In this document: piece by piece, positions 37,796 through 50,469 of the stretch
How positions within the stretch are numbered: the first letter of the stretch is position 1
How the letters are laid out: each line of letters opens with the position of its first letter
NCBI GenBank assembly: GCA_014529385.2
Contig: CM043960.1
Span: forward strand, 77,401,910 to 77,465,909
DNA: 64,000 nt
DNA from: Adiantum capillus-veneris
Lineage: Eukaryota > Streptophyta > Polypodiopsida > Polypodiales > Pteridaceae
Direction of reading: 5' to 3'
Notes under the pieces: model-generated
Seen by the model: only the letters and a program-made list of their open reading frames with translations
The model's database searches: none
What the model was told of the DNA's origin: nothing
Translations under genes and position numbers: made by a program

Positions 37796-39697
37796 ATGGC
37801 TGATTTTTCATTTGACTTCCAGCGTTATGGTCTGACACAGTTTGATGGTGCAGATTTTGTTGCTTGGAAGGAGCATATGGTTATTGCATTGGTGGATTTG
37901 GGGCAGGATAAACCCTTGCGTGGTTTATCGGCGAAGCCCAAGTCTATGCGTGATGATGATTGGCAGGATCTTGATGAGTTAGCCATGTCTACGATTCGTT
38001 TGCATCTAGTTGAGTCTGTTTACTGGCAGGTCTCAAGGGAGACTACAACTCATGCTTTATGGCAGAGTTTACATGCTATGTATGCGACATCCATGTCTAC
38101 AGGGGAGTCTAGTCCCACTTCTATGTCCATGGGAGAGATTGGTCCCACACGCAAGTCTCGACGGCATAGAGACTTGACATGTTGGCATTGTGGACATAGA
38201 GGGCACATTAGGCATCGATGTTTTAGGCGTTTGAGACAACGGAGGCGACAGATGCGTGATGCATATTTGGGCATGACAGATGCTAGTGAGATCAGTACGG
38301 TGGTTACTGAGTATGCTTGTGACGGCGATGTCACATTTACATCTAGCTTGTCTTTAGACGATCTTATGTCTACGGATTGCATATCGGATTGCACATTGTC
38401 TTCACATTGGTTACTAGATTCAGATGCTACTTTCCATGTCACGTCACATAGTGAGTGGTTTAGCACATTTTCTAGTAGGATACTTGGTTGTGTGCACATG
38501 GCTGATGGTGTTGTGTATGACATTGAGGGTGCAGGAGATGTATGTTTGTCCTTGCCTAGTGGTATGAGATTTACCCTGCGTCATGTGCGTTATGTGCCAG
38601 ATCTGAGACGGGATTTAATCTCAGTCAGACAGTTACGGGATAGTGGATGTCGGGTATCGTTGCTTGAGCGATCTTTTGCGTTGCATTTGGGTTCGCTAGT
38701 GATTGCGAGAGGTGCTAGAGTTGGCACATGGTACCCATTGCACGTAGTACTGGTGGAAGATGGTCGAGTCTCAATCTTGTTACAGCCATGCAGAGAGTGG
38801 GAGACCTGGACAGTCTCTTTTGATCATGGGTTGCAGGGTGCTTTGCATGGAGTGTCGAGTAGTGAGCTCGTTGTGCACACAGCTGGGGCACGATTTGAGC
38901 AGTCACACAGAGAGGTGACATAGTCAGACATGCATGCTTTGCTAGTGACTGAGCAAAGCAAAGAGTCAGTTGTGTGAGATACTTCTATGCAGGATAGACA
39001 GGTAGAGCGGTCTTGCTCTAGTGAGTCACGACAGGAGGACGTTGTGCAAGAGTCTATGCATACGGAGTTAGAGCATGAGAGCTCTAGTGAGTCACAGCAG
39101 ATTGAGTGGTCATGTTTGCAGTGGATGATTGCAGAGGAGGCTGAGATGTCAGCGATTATGCAGTCATTCCTTTCTATGCTCGATAGTGAGCATGGGGATA
39201 TAGTTGTGCAGGATATGTCTTCCAGCAGACACCTAGAGCAGCTGGTTTGCTCTGAGGTTGCACGACAGGTTGATGCGTCTTTTGCGGACAGTCAGGAGAT
39301 GCATGTGGCTGACATGCCTTGTCAGTCAGAGATGCCTATTGCCAGGGATATATATGTTGATGCATGCTCCGTAGAGCTAGCAAGGCCCGCTAGCATTGCA
39401 TCGGCATTCGGTGGTCTCATGTATGAGATGCTGATCTTGAGAACGGATATCGCAGCTGCAGTGGGATCATTTGCAGTTGGGGTTGTCAGTCATTTGTTGA
39501 CTGATGATGGCATAGTGCACGAGGGAGATATGCAGGTATTGCGTACATACTTGCAGTACGTGTGCGGTACGTCTGGTGGTGTATGGACTTATACGGGAGC
39601 AGGACAGCCGGATGCACACACAGCCAGCCAGTGGGCATCGGTTGAGAGCGATTTTCTCTCGCCTTTTGTAGTCTTTAGACTAGGTTCCCTTGCTTAA
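37796..39697 (+). pseudogene. Copia gag-protease fused to a reverse-transcriptase tail scrap
   Basis: One frame from ATG 37796 (MADFSFDFQRYGL) carries a copia gag (FVAWKEHMVIAL), a CCHC knuckle (CWHCGHRGHIRHRC, about residue 130), and a protease core WLLDSDATFHVTSH where the usual DSG is DSD. A pre-integrase-like stretch (VRYVPDLRRDLISVRQL) follows. It stops at TAG 38921-38923, with a TGA at about 38975, then continues in the same frame. The last part (about 39414-39600) reads GLMYEMLILRTDIAAAVGSF and YLQYVCGTSGGVWTYTG, the region just after the copia polymerase domain. Integrase and the polymerase palm are gone without loss of frame. It is probably inactive, but the fused layout may be family-wide. 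Confidence 0.7.
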
Positions 39698-39869
39698 AGG
39701 CACAGTCACCTTTAAGTGTTGGGCGCCCACTGACTTGTATACCTTATACATAGCATAAGTGTATAGGGGGGTGCTCACTCTTTTGAGTCTCCCCACCCAT
39801 ATCTATGTGTCGTGTGTCTCCTTCTCTCTCGCTCTGCGTCTGTGGTGCTCTTCGATCCCCTTCACCAAG

Positions 39870-41755
39870 GACTGCTAAAAAAGAGTCTGGTTTTTAACAC
39901 TACTATGTAATAAATGACTTACTTGCACTTACTTTGAAGAGGCAAGATATGATGGCCTCATTAAACACATATGTTAAACACAATGGAAAGTTTATATCTT
40001 CGACTTTCAAACCTAAATGGAAATTTTAGTGTGAAAGGACTACTTTGGTTCAACGTGTCACAACATTGTGACCTTGATGAACAAATGAATATAACTTTAT
40101 ATGAGCTTCTTTGCTTAACTTGCCCTTTTGCACATCAATTGTTCACTTGATAAGAAATACTACTTGATTTATTGATTAAAAAAAATTCATCTTTGCGTAA
40201 TTATTACTCATTTTTCTTTGTTAGGATTTCTATTTATAAAAACCTCAATTTTTTACATCAAATGTTTAATGATGTAGAATTTATATTGCAAGATCCAACG
40301 GTCATTTGATAGATTATGACCCAAAGAATGTATCCATGCAAAAAAGTTAAATCTTTAATGGTTCATTTTTTTTAGATCTAGCTCAAAAAATAACAAAGAG
40401 TACTTATAAAATCTTGAGCGAGCTTTTCAAACAATTCCAATAAATAATGTGAATTTCCACTCATTTTGATTATCATGTATCTTCCAAATTTTACTATAAG
40501 GTCCTCATGGAAAAAAATCTGAGTCAATTTGAGTTAGGAAAATGCACTTTTTTGTTGTTTTAATTCATTTCACTTGCACCATTCACTTGAAGTGTGCCTC
40601 CAAGCCTAGAATTTTTGACACTTGTCCATATACCATGGTTTGGTCCCACTCTCCCAATCTTAGTTCACTCAACCACCTCCTACAAGGAGACCACCACATC
40701 ACCAAAAGTCCATTTCATCACACCATCTTACCTTCCACATCACCACAGTCAACCATTTGACCTCAACACTTGGCTTGCCATGTCATGCTAACTGCCAACT
40801 CATCCACCACACTCAAGTGCAACCTTGCATGCCACTTCACTTTAAATGTCATGTCATCCATCTCCTCATGTGTCACTTGTGTGTGGTGCTTGCATGGATT
40901 TCTACGTCACTTGCCACCTCAGAAGCCACCGAGCATGCCACATCACCATGTCTCCAACTCATCATCTATCTTTTTGCCACCTAATCAATCCATATCATCA
41001 TTTTTGACATGAAAAATGAGAGGATCCCATTTGCCATATCATATTTCCATCTGTGCAATACATGTCATCAATCATTCACACCACCTCCTCACATAGATGA
41101 CCATGTCATCTATGCATGGCCACCTCAATAGCCACGTCATTTTTTTTTACTTTTAAAAAATAATTTAATGAAATAAATAATCTAATTATTTATGATTCCA
41201 TCTAATAATTTATGTATCAATAAAAATAAAATTAATATAAATTAAAATTAAAATTCTATTTATTTGAAATATTATTGAATGATAAAAAGACATTTAGCCA
41301 ATTTTTTATTTTTTGTTTACTTATATCATAAGATTCATAAGTAATTAGTAATTTATATAATTTAGTTTTATAAAATAGGATTGGTGTATTTTTACCAAGA
41401 TTTACTTTTTTAGATTACATTAGGGAGCAAATGTATATAAACCCTTTTTTCAAAAGTTTACTTTATTTGTGCGTGAGTGAGTTTTGGAGCCCTTCATGCG
41501 TTCTTGATTCAATCACTAACTATTCTAAGAGTCATTTCCCTAACTAGCATGGATTCACAATCATTTTCCTATCAAGCACGCGTTCTCAGTCACAAAGGTC
41601 TTGAAAATAAGATAGACAACACAATGATCCCATTCGCAAAGTTCGAAGCATGAAAGAGATTGATCTTGTGGAAGAAAATAGATAAAAAGATTGGGAGCAC
41701 AAGCAATGCTTGAGAGCAAGACTACATACAAATTTACAATCACCATTTTTTTGTC
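39870..41755. other. No gene; AT-rich then CATC/CACC-rich DNA
   Basis: AT-rich flank, then a C-rich stretch (40660-41120) of degenerate CCACATCACCA / CATGTCATC repeats, then very AT-rich DNA to the start of the tandem array. No coding evidence. Confidence 0.5.
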
Positions 41756-41756
41756 A

Positions 41757-44700
41757 TAGGGTTCGTTGAGGGCACTATGGCAAAAAGTTGATATTTGTGC
41801 TATCCCGACTGGTGAGATGATAAGATGGCCATGAAGCTTTGAAGGGGTAGGGAGTAGGGCGCATTAACTACCCTTGCAAAGTTGCATGGCCATGGCCATC
41901 AGATACAATCTCGTTGGTATGGAATTGTACAATTGCCAATTTCTTATCCCATGCATTAGGAAGAGAATGGGGTCTAGGAGGGCCTCTTTATTTGGTAGTG
42001 TAAGGAAGTCAAAATTTTAGTATTAAGAAAGTAATCAAAGGACAGCTTTTGAATTCAAACAGGCAAAACGGCTAGTTTATTTGAATTCAAAGTTTCCCTC
42101 CAAAATGGAATTTTAAATCTAGCGAGTAAAACCATATCATGTAGAATATCTATGGAAAGAGCTTGTTGTGTAGATTGCAGATCTATGATCTCCGCTCAAA
42201 TCGCAGGTCATATGTGGGAGTTATGGAAGACAGAAAAGCATAAAATTGACCACCTCCTTTTTTGGGAGGAAAGTGTATCCTTTGACCACTCTTTCACATC
42301 TCTTATACACCCACCATTCTTGCACACATGGCATACACCTATTGATCAAAATGTTGATCACCTCCATAAGCTCATGGCAAATAAAGAGGCCCTCCTACAC
42401 CCCATCCTCTTTCTAATGGGCTCAATAAGGGCCTATGGCGACAAAAGAATAACGTTTGCGTAGTCCCAGACTAGCGAGATAATAAGCGATGGCAATGAAA
42501 CTTTGCAAGGGCAGGGAGTAGAGTGTGAAAAAGTTTCATTTACCGTCTCATTGGTATTGGACTGCGCAAACATCATTTTTTTTCCCATAGGGCTCATTGA
42601 GGGTCCTATGGCAAAAAAAATTGGACATTTGTGTAGTCATATACCAGCAAGACACAATGAGCCCTATTGCAAAAAATTTGACATTTGTGTAGTCCTAGAC
42701 CGGCAAGACGGTAAGCGATGGCCATGAACCTTTGCAGGAGTGGTAATTGGGGTACATTATTTACCCATCCAAAGTATCAAATCCTTTGTTTATCCTCTCG
42801 TCATTATGGGGCTGCACAATTGCAAATTTTTTACGAGCCCTATAACAAAAAAATTAGCATTTTTGTCGCGATCCCATAGAGGTGAGACAATAAGCGATGG
42901 CCATGAAACTTTGCAAGGGTAGGGAGTAGGATGTATTACACACCCATACAAAATTTCATGGCCTTCGATTATCGTCTTGTTCGTATGGGACTGCACAATC
43001 GGCAATTTTTTGCCATAAGGCTTGTTGAGGGTCCTATGGCAAAAAATAAGCATTTGAGCACTCCCGTACTAACAAGATGGTGACCTATGACCATGAAAAT
43101 TTGCAAGTGTTGGTAATCATCCTATCCCTGACCCTCGCAAAGTTTCATGGACATTGCTTATCATCTCGTCGATATAGGACTATGGAAAAGCCAATTTTTT
43201 TCCACAAGCTCATTGAGGACCCTATGGCAAAAAATTGGTGTTTGTGAAGCCCTTGAATAGTGAGACCCTAACCGATGGCCATGAAACTTTGTTGGGACAT
43301 GTACTACACCTATTTGATGCTAATTTTTTGCCATAGGGCCCTCAACGAGTCCTGTGGTAAGAAATTGGCGATTGTGTAGCTCCATACCAATGAGACCATA
43401 ACCGATGGCTTTGAAACTATGCACGGATGGATAATACACCCAAGTCCTTGCCCCAACAAAGTTTCATGACCATCGCTTACCAAGTTGTTCATGTGAGATT
43501 GCACAAACACCATTTTTTTCCATACGACCCTAAGCATACATTGTGGTAAGAAATTGGCAATTGTGTAGCCCCATACCTATGAGATGGTAACCAATGGCCA
43601 TGAAACTTTGCATGGGTAGGTAATACACCCTACTCCTTGCCCCTAAAAATTGTCATGGCGATTGATATCGTCTTATTTGTCTAAGATTGCGCAAACACTA
43701 ATGTTTTTCCATAGGGCCCTCAATAAGCCTTGTGGTAAGAAATTGGTTATTGTGTAGCTTCATATCAACTAGATTTTAATAGATGGTTATGAAACTTTTT
43801 AGGGATGGGTAATGCACCCTACCACCTACCCTTACAAAGTTTCATGGCCATCTCTTATTGTCTTGTAGGTCTGGGATTGTGCAAAGGCCATTTGTTTTTA
43901 TAATAGGACCCTCAGCAAGCCTTGTGATAAGACATTGATGTTTTTGTATCCCCAGATCAATGAGTCCGTAACCTATGACCATGAAACTTTGCAGGGGTAG
44001 GTAATGCATTGTACTTACCACCCCTACAAATTTTCATAGTCATCACTTACCGTATCGTCAGCCTAGGGCTGTGCAAAATCCAAAAAAAATTCCACAAGGC
44101 TCGTTGACAAATGCCAATTTTTTTGTCATAGGGCCCTCAACAAGCCCTATGGCACAAAAATGGATTTTGCGCAGCCCCAGATCCATGAGACGGTAAGTGA
44201 TGGCCATGAAACTTTGCAAGGGTAGGTAATGTACCCTAGTTTTTGCTTGTGCAAAGTATCATGGCCATTGCTTATTGTATTGCTTATTTTTTGCCGTAGC
44301 CCACTCAGTGAGTCCTATGGTAAAAAATTGGCCATTTTGTAGCTCCATGCCAACAAGAGGATAACCTATGGCCATGAAAATCTACATGGGTAGAGAATGT
44401 ATCCTAGTCCTTACCCCTACAAAGTTTCATGGCCATGGCTTATTGTATTGTCAGTCTGGGATTGTGAAAACACGGCCATAGGGCTCTCAGTGAGCCTTGT
44501 AGCTCCATATCAATGAGATGGTAAGAGAGGGTTATGAAACTTTTTTTCAATAAGTAATGCACCCTACCACCTGCTTTTGCAAAGTTTCATGGCCATCACT
44601 TACCGTCTTGCAGGTCTAGAATTGTGAAAATGCCATTTTTTGCCATAGGGCCGTCAACGAGCCTTGTGGTAAGAAATTGATGTTTTGTGTAGACTTAGAC

Positions 44701-46345
44701 CGATGAGATGGTAACTTATGGCCATGAAACTTTTCAAGCATAGGTAATGCATTGTACTTCTTGTCCCTACAAAGTTCCATGGTCATCGCTTATCGTCTTG
44801 TTGGTCTGGGGCTACACAAAATCCAATTTTTTTGTGAGCAATAAGACATTAATTGATGTCCATTAAACTTTTCAAGGGTAGGTAATGCACCCTACTCCCT
44901 AGCCTTGCAAAGTATCATGGACATCGCTTATTGTCTCGTCAGTCTAGGACTGTCTAAAAGTTATTTTTTTCCATAAGGCCCTCAGCAAGCCCTATGTTAA
45001 GAAATTGGCAATTGTGGAGCTCCATATCGACAAGATAGTAGCCGATGGCCATGAAAACATACACCGGGGGAGAATGCACCCTATCTATAATGCCTATGGT
45101 AGATAGACCAATGAGGCATTCATCATAGTGAGAGTTTCATAAAAATTAGGAGCAAACAAATTAGAGAGAGTGCACTCAATGAAAATAGATTTGCTTGATT
45201 GAATGGATTGAAAGAGAAAATTACAATCCAAACATTATGGCCTTATATAGGCTCCAAGTGAAAGGTGAAAATTAATGCTAGAAAGTGATGTTCATCACGT
45301 GTGGGAAAAGGGTCAAATACCATGTGACTATAGTGAATAGCATGTGACTATAAAGAAGCATAATTTATATAGTGAGATGCATACATGCACGTAATGGTGC
45401 ATGGTTGGTATTATTGGTTTTAGGAGTTGGAACAGCTCACCCCAATAGATGTCCATGTAAGCTAAAGCTTACACGAATGAGCATGGATTCCAATCAAGGA
45501 ATTTAACATGGGCTACATTGGGTACTAGATGGGGCTCATAAATATGGAATCTGATGCCAAAAGGGGTAGGTCTTACCTCCAAACTTTGGGTTTGGGGTAG
45601 TTTCTAAAACCCATTACAATACATCCTCATATTCCCACCCTATTCTCAACCCCTGCAAAGTTTCATTGTCGGTGTGAGATTGCGCAAACACTATTTTTTT
45701 GCCATAGGGTCCTAAGCGAGCCTTGTGGTAAGAAATGTGCGATTGTGTAGCTCCATACCAATGAGATGGTAACCAATGCCCATGAAACTTTGTGGGAGCA
45801 AATAATACATCCTACTCCCCACCCCTTCAAATTTTCATGGTCATCGCTTACCGTCTCGTTGGTCTGAGACTGCACCAATTTTTTTCCATAGGACCCTAAG
45901 CCAACCTTATGGCAAGAAAATGGCGATTGCGCAATTCCAAATCGACAAGATGGTAACCGTTGGCCATGAAACTTTGCAGGATGGTGAGTATGGTGCATTA
46001 TCCACCCCTACAAAGTTTGATGGCCTTTGGTTACCGTCTTCTTGGTATGGGATTGCACAATCGCAAATTTTTTCCATAAGGTTTGTTGAGGGCCCTCTGG
46101 CAAAAAATTGGTGTTTGTGTAGTTCCAGATCGGAGAGATGGTAAGCAATGGCCATACACTTTGCAAGGGTAGGGAGTAGGGTGCCGCCCCTACAAAGTTT
46201 GATGGTCATAGATTACCGTCTTGTCATTCTGGGACTGTGCAAATGTCAATTTTTGGCCATAGGGCTCGCTAAGACCCTATGGAAAAAAATTGGTGTTTTC
46301 ATAGTTCCAAATTGACAGGATGGTAACCTATGGCCATCAAACTTT
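41757..46345. repeat. Tandem array of imperfect palindromes (about 200-250 bp units)
   Basis: Perhaps 15-20 degenerate units (counted by eye) alternate two inversely related halves: TTTGCCATAGGGCCCTCA...CTATGGCAAAAAATTGG and GGCCATGAAACTTTGCA...TGCAAAGTTTCATGGCC. Spacers include GAGACGGTAAGCGATGG and its complement CCATCGCTTACCGTCTC. Each unit can thus fold on itself and the whole array reads similarly on both strands. Units are well diverged. Spurious frames on both strands come from the repeat. The array is interrupted at 45093-45640. Confidence 0.85.
45093..45640. mobile_element. About 550-bp insertion in the tandem array
   Basis: The array breaks at CACCCTAT (about 45085-45092) and resumes with the same CACCCTAT (about 45640-45647) at the matching point of the unit, consistent with an 8-bp target duplication. 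The insert is unrelated to the array, starts CTATAATGCCTATGG, and has no obvious terminal inverted repeat or coding frame. Because CACCCTA(C/T) is itself part of the unit, the duplication could be coincidence. Confidence 0.4.
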
Positions 46346-46388
46346 GATATGGTCCTTGGTCATGTGCATCACATTGTCTCTACAACGC

Positions 46389-46391
<3 letters not shown>

Positions 46392-46431
<40 letters not shown>
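46392..46431. repeat. (CT)n microsatellite
   Basis: About 40 bp of uninterrupted CT immediately right of the palindrome array. Confidence 0.95.
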
Positions 46432-46432
<1 letters not shown>

Positions 46433-46434
46433 GC

Positions 46435-48715
46435 TCGAGCTCGATGACTCGAGTCGACTTCATGTGTCAAAAGAACTTGTTTCTCAAAGTTTTAGCAATT
46501 GTTTGAAGCAAAATTTGGTCGTTTTAAAGTTTGCTTCACTTTCATTCTAATTGTTTTTGTTTAGTTTCAAATTGTTTGTGCGCAGTCTAGTTCATTTTGA
46601 TAATTTCTTCTCAGTTTCAAATTTTGACTTAGGGCATACTTTGGGGGGCCTTTTTTTGGGTATTAAGGTCAAATTTTGAAAAAGTTTTGTATGTACTAGA
46701 AAAGAAAACATAGTCCTAAACACAAGGAAAGATATTAGTTCTTTGAGTATTTTTAGATTTCATTGTTTTCATGCTCATTTCAACCCATAGATTAAAAAAA
46801 AGAGAGAGAAAATGCTATTTTACACCGTTCTTATAGAAACTGCCAACTTGCTAGGTTATTTTTTGGAGAATCCAAGCAGGATGTGACTTTTTTGCATCAC
46901 ACCACTATTGAAGAGCATGATAAGGCGAACAAATTTACGTGAGATAAGCCCCAATAGATTTGAAGTTGATTGGGAGCTACGAGCTGTCGAAACTGGTCAA
47001 AAATTAGAACTTAAAAACTAAATAAACTAATTTTTTCAAACTTGGACGTATGATCATTTAAATCTATGTGATTGTTCACCACGTAACTCGTTGAGTTATG
47101 TGACGATGGTGCAACCAAAGTGTGTCAACTCTAGCAAAGGGCATAGGCAGTGATGTGTATGCTTATAGGTGCATGGCAAAGGGCTAGAGCAGATGGAAAG
47201 AACTTGGGCAGGCAAGTGACAGTTGTGATGTATGCTTTATGTGGTTTTTTAGACCAAAAAGGTTTTAGAGTGATCCAGATGGGGCTACAGGTGAAGGAAG
47301 TCCCAAGGGCAGAGTTTTTGCTCAGAAAGGTACTGCTTGAAGTGCTAAGTCAGCTGGTCTAAACGGCTCGTCAAGCGGTGCCACGGTGTGCAAGATATGG
47401 CTAGTCAAAGTTGGAGTGTATTGCAAATCTGAGATGGGCAGGGCAGGTGATGCAAGGTGTTTAGAGCTGGTTGTAGCATATGGATGTGAAGTGCTCATCA
47501 TTTGGAGCATGTCAGCCTTTTTGAATTGATGATTGGAATCTTGGATGCCAAGTTATTGCCAAATGAAGATTTATCGGGGGACCAATTCTATGTCAGTCTT
47601 GTTGCCTCATTCGATGTTCCATCTGAGGTTTTCTAAGCCTTTCCGGGGTTTCCATGCAAAGTATAAGGTGTATGAAGGCCATAGGAAGTGACGGCACAAC
47701 AATTGGAGCTCGAGCAGGGAGATACTGCAGGATGAAGTTGTTAGTTGATGGCTCTACGTGTGCCGAGGTTGAGGACGTGGTTGTTTTCGGGGTTGTCCAT
47801 TGCCGTCGGTGGTGGTGCCAACGGTTGCTGATGTGGCAAGTCATGAGGGCGGGTGCTCGTGCACCTAAAACGGCCCTCAACTTTTTTAGCATGGGAAGAT
47901 GCCCACAGTCATGGCATCATGACTCTGAGGCTTGAACGCTTAAGAAGGGGTGGTTCATGCAATGCCTTGGGTCTCAAGAAGTGCCAAAAATAGAGCACGG
48001 ATTCTCATGCAAAAAGATGTGCCAAAAACAGCACAAGGGCTTAACTAAATTAGCAAGTGGTACATGCCCTATGGGGGGGCAATTTTTGGAGTGTTGGGGG
48101 AGATTTTGGAGAGCTTAAGAAGGGAGCTCTCATGGGAGAGTCCTCAGAGCTCAAAGAGGAGCTTGCATGGCATCTTTTGAAGCTCAAAGGAAGAGCTTTT
48201 GGACCGTATTTTTGCACCAACAAGGGTGCCATTGAAGGGTTTTTCTTGCTGCTTTCAGTGAGGAGATCCATACAATGGTGAAGCCAGAGGTTGTCCAAAG
48301 TTTTTTTTGGTTGCTCGTCGATGTTGTGTCGAGGATGAAGTCTATGATAGCAGAGTTACATGGTGTTTGTAGATGGTGATTTTTGCACAATTGAAGCAAA
48401 CCGTATCAAAATTTATTGCCCTTTCTTCCCCATGTCCCCCCTTCTCATCTTTGCTCTATTCCAACCATCAAGTGCCTGTTTTGTGAGATGTGTGTGCCTC
48501 CCCGGGCCTCTATGTGTATGAGAGAGAGAAAGAGAGAACAGTGTGTGATGTGGCACAATTGTAAACATGAAAAAATTGGTGTGGCGTGTTGTCAATTGTG
48601 TGAGTTTTGAATGTGAACTCTAGTGGATTGGGTGTAGTGATTATCCTAGGCTATAGAGAGGCAGATTGTTTGGGTGTCGGGTGTGTTTCCCTTTTCCCCT
48701 TTCCAGCAGATTAAG
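46435..48715. other. No gene; includes a diverged LTR fragment
   Basis: Non-coding. Around 47335-47400, TTGAAGTGCTAAGT, then GGTCTAAACGGCTCGTCAAG and CACGG, follow the same order as the complement of the 2.1-kb gypsy LTR (near 32050-32090). This suggests an old fragment of a related LTR in opposite orientation. A single ACGTAACTCGTTGAGTTATG palindrome lies at about 47091. No intact frame is convincing. Confidence 0.4.
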
Positions 48716-49290
48716 CCACATAACTCGCTGAGTTACGTGGCCGACATCCGCCACGTAACTCAATGAGGGTTACATGGCAAGCGTGTCATGCCATGTAACT
48801 TCTTGAGTTATGTGGGCCTGCTGACTGTATCACCATGTTGGTCATCATCGACTTGCCACGCTTGCCACAAGTGTAACTCGACAAGTTACGTGGCCATGAA
48901 ACATAGCCATGGCTCACCGCATAACCCGGCAAGTTACATGGATTTTCCATCCTGGCAGAGAACGGGAATTTCTTTCCTGCCAATGTGGAGTGGCCACTCA
49001 ACTCGCTGAGTTACGTGGCAAGTCCTTCCGGTAACTCGACGAGTTACATGACCTTGCCACGTGCACCTCCCAATGTTTCAAAAGCAACGTTATCTCGATG
49101 AGTTAGCCGCATGGTGAATGTCATGCTAGTGGGGGGACTGCAAATGTGGAGTGGACACTCAACTCGTTGAGTTAAATGGCAAGTCCTTTTGTAAACTCGG
49201 AAAGTTAGGTGGCCTTGCCACGTTTCATCTCTCAATGATTTGCAAGCAAGGGTATCTCGATGAGTTAACTGCATGGTGCATGTCATGCTA
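48716..49290. repeat. Cluster of CACGTAACTCG palindromes
   Basis: About eleven copies of a 22-24 bp palindrome (CCACGTAACTCG followed by its near-complement) occur in 575 bp, for example near 48717, 48752, 48792, 48870, 48920, 49000, 49030, 49090, 49160, 49190 and 49252. Arms are often diverged. The last part also contains a 161-bp tandem duplication (AATGTGGAGTGG at 48982 and 49143). Confidence 0.8.
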
Positions 49291-50200
49291 GGAGGGGGAT
49301 TGCAAGAAAGTATGAAGCTTGAAGATGAAGCATAGGCAAAAGGGTAGCAGAAGCACATGAGGTGCTTATTCGAGACATCGTTTCATGGAATGCATTGATT
49401 GCAAGATATCCCCAATGAGGGCAAGAAGATCAAGGTTGATTATAGCAAATCTGAACAAGGGAGGGAGAGAGAGCACATCAAGTCTCCTTCGGCATCTTTG
49501 AGCATCGACAAGTCCAACGTTTGGATTGGGACATCCGCAGTGGATTTCGACATCCAGTTCTTTTGATTTTGGCATTGACTTTTATGGATCTCAACATTAA
49601 CTCTCGACGTCGAAGAGCTAGGACATACCGATTGAGAATTCTTCTTGAATTTGGCATAGCAAGAGTGAGAGAGAGCGGTTTGACACTTCTCCGGTGTAGC
49701 CTGACATCGGCTACCTTCCTCTAACATAGCTTTGACATCTCATTCTGGAGAGTTTTTGCTCCGACGGACTCTCTCTGGCATGCCGGCCTTGGCTTAGCAA
49801 GAGACAGATCGAGAGAGCGCGGCATCTGCTCTCCTCTAGCCCACATCCGGAGCAGCTTTGGCATAGTCTCCTCAGCAATGACTTGGTTTCCTCCTTTGGT
49901 CACACAATTTAGACACATAGTGGCTCCAACATAACGGCATTGTCTCTTGGATGGCGACTTTGACCACTACTAGAGGTGGTGATTGTCATAAATGTCTTTG
50001 CTTTCTGGTCGACGCGCTTTTTGATCGATAAGATAGCGTTTCATATTTCAATATTTTTCTCATCGGTTGCATTATTTTCAGTGTAGATTATGCGGCACAG
50101 GTATTGTGCTCATGTATGACTGTGTGGGTCACTTCAAAGAGTTTTTCAGCACATTTTTTGTGCGTTTTTTCTATGTACACATATGTAGATATAGAGTGAG
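49291..50200. other. No gene seen
   Basis: Non-coding sequence up to the LTR of the minus-strand copia relic. Repeated TTTGGCATAGCAAGA phrases are visible but form no defined element. Confidence 0.4.
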
Positions 50201-50443
50201 CTAGTTACAGTTTGCAGGTGGTAGATTCATGTTGATGATTGTGCGATTTAGAAGGGATGCAAGGTCTAAGAGATTAGGGTTTTGAGAGAAGAGGTTGAGA
50301 GAGAAAGGTTTAGGTGGAGCTTCGTTTCACTCTATGTGTGAGCTCCTTATTGTTCTATATTAATTATCAATAAAAAAGAATGAGATTAGGGTTAGTAGAT
50401 GTTAGTCTGTTATGGTATGGGCCTAATGGCCTTTATCCCCAAC
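50200..50443 (-). mobile_element. Probable 3' LTR of minus-strand copia relic
   Basis: Next to the pol relic the plus strand reads CCCCAACA (ending 50443), then ACCTCCCACG. On the minus strand this is a purine tract GGGAGGT followed by TGTTGGGGATAAAGGCC, the usual start of a copia LTR. The far end cannot be fixed because no second copy is present; the left coordinate is approximate. Confidence 0.5.
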
Positions 50444-50469
50444 AACCTCCCACGTAAATGCCAATGTGC

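Larger units (their letters stand above)
29778..39864 (+). mobile_element. Copia-derived non-autonomous retrotransposon with a nested gypsy
   Basis: The 5' LTR is 29778-29968 (TGTTTGCGTATAGG to CCCCTTCA). The 3' LTR is 39717-39864, nearly the same but lacking about 43 bp near its start. The target duplication CCAAG is at 29773-29777 and 39865-39869. The primer site TGGTATCAGAGCG is at 29971. Once the 30210-36609 insertion is removed, the element is about 3.7 kb: a leader, then one gag-protease frame (37796-39697). Integrase and most reverse transcriptase are absent, so it must have depended on an autonomous relative. Confidence 0.85.

Noticed and set aside
41757-46345. CRISPR-like array
   Set aside because: Unit length of about 200-250 bp, gradual divergence and internal inverted halves indicate an eukaryotic tandem repeat; no spacers of fixed size and no cas genes.
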